34,628 nt of DNA from Halanaerobium sp051746665 (lineage in GTDB: Bacteria > Bacillota > Halanaerobiia > Halanaerobiales > Halanaerobiaceae). The stretch is taken from positions 1-34,628 of the forward strand of contig JBNJFG010000021.1 in the NCBI GenBank assembly GCA_051746665.1, in the 5' to 3' direction. The translations under genes were made by a program, and so were the position numbers. Shown here piece after piece: positions 33,755 to 34,628 of this stretch; position 1 is the stretch's first letter, and every line of letters begins with the position of its first letter. The notes under the pieces were generated by a model, which worked only from the letters and a program-made list of their open reading frames with translations, did no database searches and was not told the origin of the DNA.

Positions 33755-33979
33755 TGATTTTCCTCCTATAATAATTTAAGATTTAAAATATTTTTTAAAA
33801 ATCTAAAATATTAGATTTCCCCTTAAAAATAAAGTTTTTGCCCTTTACTTAATAAATTATTATTATTTTTAAGCATCACTCCCTCTTATAATTAATAATT
33901 AAATTTAAAAATATTTAATAACTGTAAATTATCTTAATTTTTTAATATATTTAATTAATCTTAAAGGTTTTAAACACAA
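33755..33979 (-). promoter_or_regulatory. 5' leader of the GlpA-like operon downstream of the terminator hairpin
   Basis: About 225 nt of very AT-rich sequence. It ends in the ribosome binding site TAGGAGG for the TTG start. An 8-bp hairpin (33799-33806 with 33811-33818, arm AAATCTAA) sits some 45 nt upstream of the start and overlaps alternative pairings such as AATATTTT with AAAATATT. A 17-codon open frame (33823-33876) is too small and simple to call. Nothing else is recognisable. Confidence 0.5.
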
Positions 33980-34041
33980 AAAACCTTATTGAAATTTAGA
34001 AATTTGGGTAAAGTACCCCCTCTAAATCTCAATAAGGTTTT
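33972..34041 (-). terminator. Large terminator hairpin in the leader of the GlpA-like operon (candidate GlpP attenuator)
   Basis: Arms 33980-34000 and 34021-34041 form a 21-bp stem; the one plus-strand mismatch becomes G-U in minus-strand RNA. The apical part contains a further 5-bp hairpin, GGGTA and TACCC. The minus-strand RNA then reads TTTTTTGTGTTT. The hairpin begins only about 34 nt after the predicted transcript start of the promoter at 34082-34110, so it would stop most transcripts before the operon unless relieved. Confidence 0.8.
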
Positions 34042-34081
34042 CTCATTAGCTCAACCAAATATTTATTTTTGAATTGATTAA

Positions 34082-34110
34082 AGTATAGCACTCATTTTTA
34101 AATATGTCAA
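34082..34110 (-). promoter_or_regulatory. Consensus promoter of the GlpA-like operon
   Basis: Minus-strand TTGACA (34110-34105), a 17-nt spacer ending in TGC, and TATACT (34087-34082): a perfect -35, optimal spacing and an extended -10. Transcription should start near 34075. The elements are flanked by an 8-bp inverted repeat, TAAAGTAT at 34079-34086 and ATACTTTA at 34111-34118, a possible operator. Confidence 0.88.
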
Positions 34111-34137
34111 ATACTTTACAAAAAAATTATTAAACAG

Positions 34138-34189
34138 ATAATAATCGAAATTATTATTATTTTCAGTTAATTAATAAATAAAAAAAGGA
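34138..34189 (-). terminator. 3' end of the rRNA operon: U tract and UUCG hairpin
   Basis: Directly after the 5S gene the minus strand reads GATCC and then seven Ts (34186-34180). Further on is an 8-bp A/T stem (34138-34145 with 34150-34157) closed by a UUCG tetraloop in the RNA, followed by a T-rich stretch. Together these are the likely termination region of the rRNA operon; no classical GC-rich stem is present. Confidence 0.5.
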
Positions 34190-34305
34190 TCCGGCAGCGA
34201 CCTACTCTCCCACATCGTTACCAATGCAGTACCATAGGCGCTGGAGGACTTAACTTTTGTGTTCGAGATGGGAACAAGTGTTGCCCCTCCGCAATTACCA
34301 CCGGA
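34190..34305 (-). rRNA. rrf: 5S ribosomal RNA
   Basis: 116 nt on the minus strand, from TCCGGTGGTAATTGCGGAGG through the conserved loop segment CCCATCTCGAACAC and AAGTTAAGTCCTCCAGCGCC to the terminal GGTCGCTGCCGGA. The ends pair to form helix I. Boundaries are taken from the terminal helix and are good to a base or two. Confidence 0.96.
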
Positions 34306-34565
34306 AATTCATATTTACATGTGCTCTGCTCTTTTCTCTTATGAACTTGATCTTTTCACTTTGAGAAAAGCCAACAGAATTTCTGTTTTTAATTTCTAAA
34401 CTTGATTAATTTAGTTTTTAAATGCTTTATGAAGGTTAAAGAAAAAAGCTGTCTGAGCGCAGCGAGTTCTTTTTTCTACTGAATAAAGCCTCTTTAAAAA
34501 CGTTAATAATTAATCTGTGCGAGAAATTAAAAACTGTAAATTCAAAGATACATATAGGAAATAAT
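34306..34565 (-). other. 23S-5S rRNA spacer with paired repeats, no tRNA gene
   Basis: 260 nt of transcribed spacer. No tRNA cloverleaf was found. It contains a 13-bp inverted repeat (34385-34397 with 34522-34534), inside which nest a 7-bp pair (34424-34430 with 34483-34489) and a 9-bp A/T pair (34440-34448 with 34469-34477); near the 5S end there is an 8-bp pair (34331-34338 with 34363-34370). These are likely rRNA processing stems of the double-stranded RNase type; that role is inferred. Confidence 0.6.
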
Positions 34566-34628
34566 GATTAAGCCCTCGATCTATTAGTACCAGTTAGCTT
34601 AATGTATTACTACACTTACACCTCTGGC
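34566..34628 (-). rRNA. rrl: 23S ribosomal RNA, 3' end only (partial)
   Basis: The minus strand reads GTAAGTGTAGTAATACATTA, then GCTAACTGGTACTAATAGAT and CGAGGGCTTAATCA, the conserved 3' terminus of bacterial 23S rRNA. The gene runs off the right edge of the window. The exact 3' base is estimated from the terminal stem consensus. Confidence 0.93.

Noticed and set aside
33823..33876. A 17-codon minus-strand open frame after GGGAG in the GlpA-like operon leader
   Set aside because: Very short, built of AT-rich simple codons (four consecutive Asn), with only 2 nt between the GGGAG and ATG. Not supportable as a leader peptide gene.
34491..34509. cre-like catabolite site in AAAAACGTTAATAA
   Set aside because: Only a partial match to the CcpA consensus and located in the rRNA spacer, where a catabolite site would make little sense.
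34306..34565. Possible tRNA gene between 23S and 5S rRNA
   Set aside because: No T-loop (GTTCGAATC-like), no anticodon arm and no cloverleaf found on the minus strand; only simple inverted repeats are present.
1..34628. CRISPR arrays, insertion sequences, phage genes or toxin-antitoxin pairs
   Set aside because: No regularly spaced direct repeats, transposase motifs, terminal inverted repeats with target duplications, or phage-like proteins were seen; the window is core chromosome.

Overview
This is a compact, AT-rich bacterial chromosome segment read almost entirely from the minus strand. Gene content, low GC, frequent TTG/GTG starts behind strong GGAGG or GGTGAT ribosome binding sites, a T-box leader, GlpP, HPr with a regulatory serine, and DivIVA/YlmH all point to Firmicutes. 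A cell-wall gene order resembling that of Gram-negative bacteria, without the usual sporulation sigma genes behind ftsZ, suggests an anaerobic diderm lineage such as Halanaerobiales (Halanaerobium-like). That placement is an inference; no marker gene was compared.

Layout in order of minus-strand transcription (high to low coordinates): the 3' end of a 23S rRNA gene and a complete 5S gene; a promoter-terminator leader followed by a three-gene, translationally coupled redox operon (GlpA-like flavoprotein with BFD Fe-S domain, a second FAD/NAD flavoprotein, DUF1667 protein); glpP, a glycerol-3-phosphate antiterminator; ptsH-ptsI; a fused AhpD-like/RNase HI gene convergent with the only complete plus-strand gene, a PerR-type regulator; trpS-ddl-dinB; then the dcw division/cell-wall cluster mraZ-rsmH-ftsL-ftsI-murE-murF-mraY-murD-ftsW-murG-murC-ftsQ-ftsA-ftsZ; then the ylm group (HlyD-like, yggS, yggT, ylmH, divIVA); and finally ileS under a T-box. 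A fragment of a plus-strand membrane protein gene enters at the left edge.

Functionally, the centre makes lipid II (MurC-F, MraY, MurG; meso-diaminopimelate type by the MurE DNPR motif) and builds the septum (FtsZ, FtsA, FtsQ, FtsL, FtsW, FtsI), with Ddl supplying D-Ala-D-Ala from just upstream. MraZ has its own operator, four 10-bp repeats. The right end couples glycerol-3-phosphate oxidation and its antiterminator to the PTS phosphocarriers.

The points most worth checking are: a consensus promoter followed at once by a 21-bp terminator hairpin in front of the redox operon, which looks like a GlpP-controlled attenuator; the AhpD-RNase HI fusion beside PerR; a four-cysteine motif in TrpRS like that of Fe-S TrpRS enzymes; and the hybrid dcw/ylm order that lacks murB, sepF and the sporulation sigma genes. 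No CRISPR array, insertion sequence, prophage or tRNA gene was seen.
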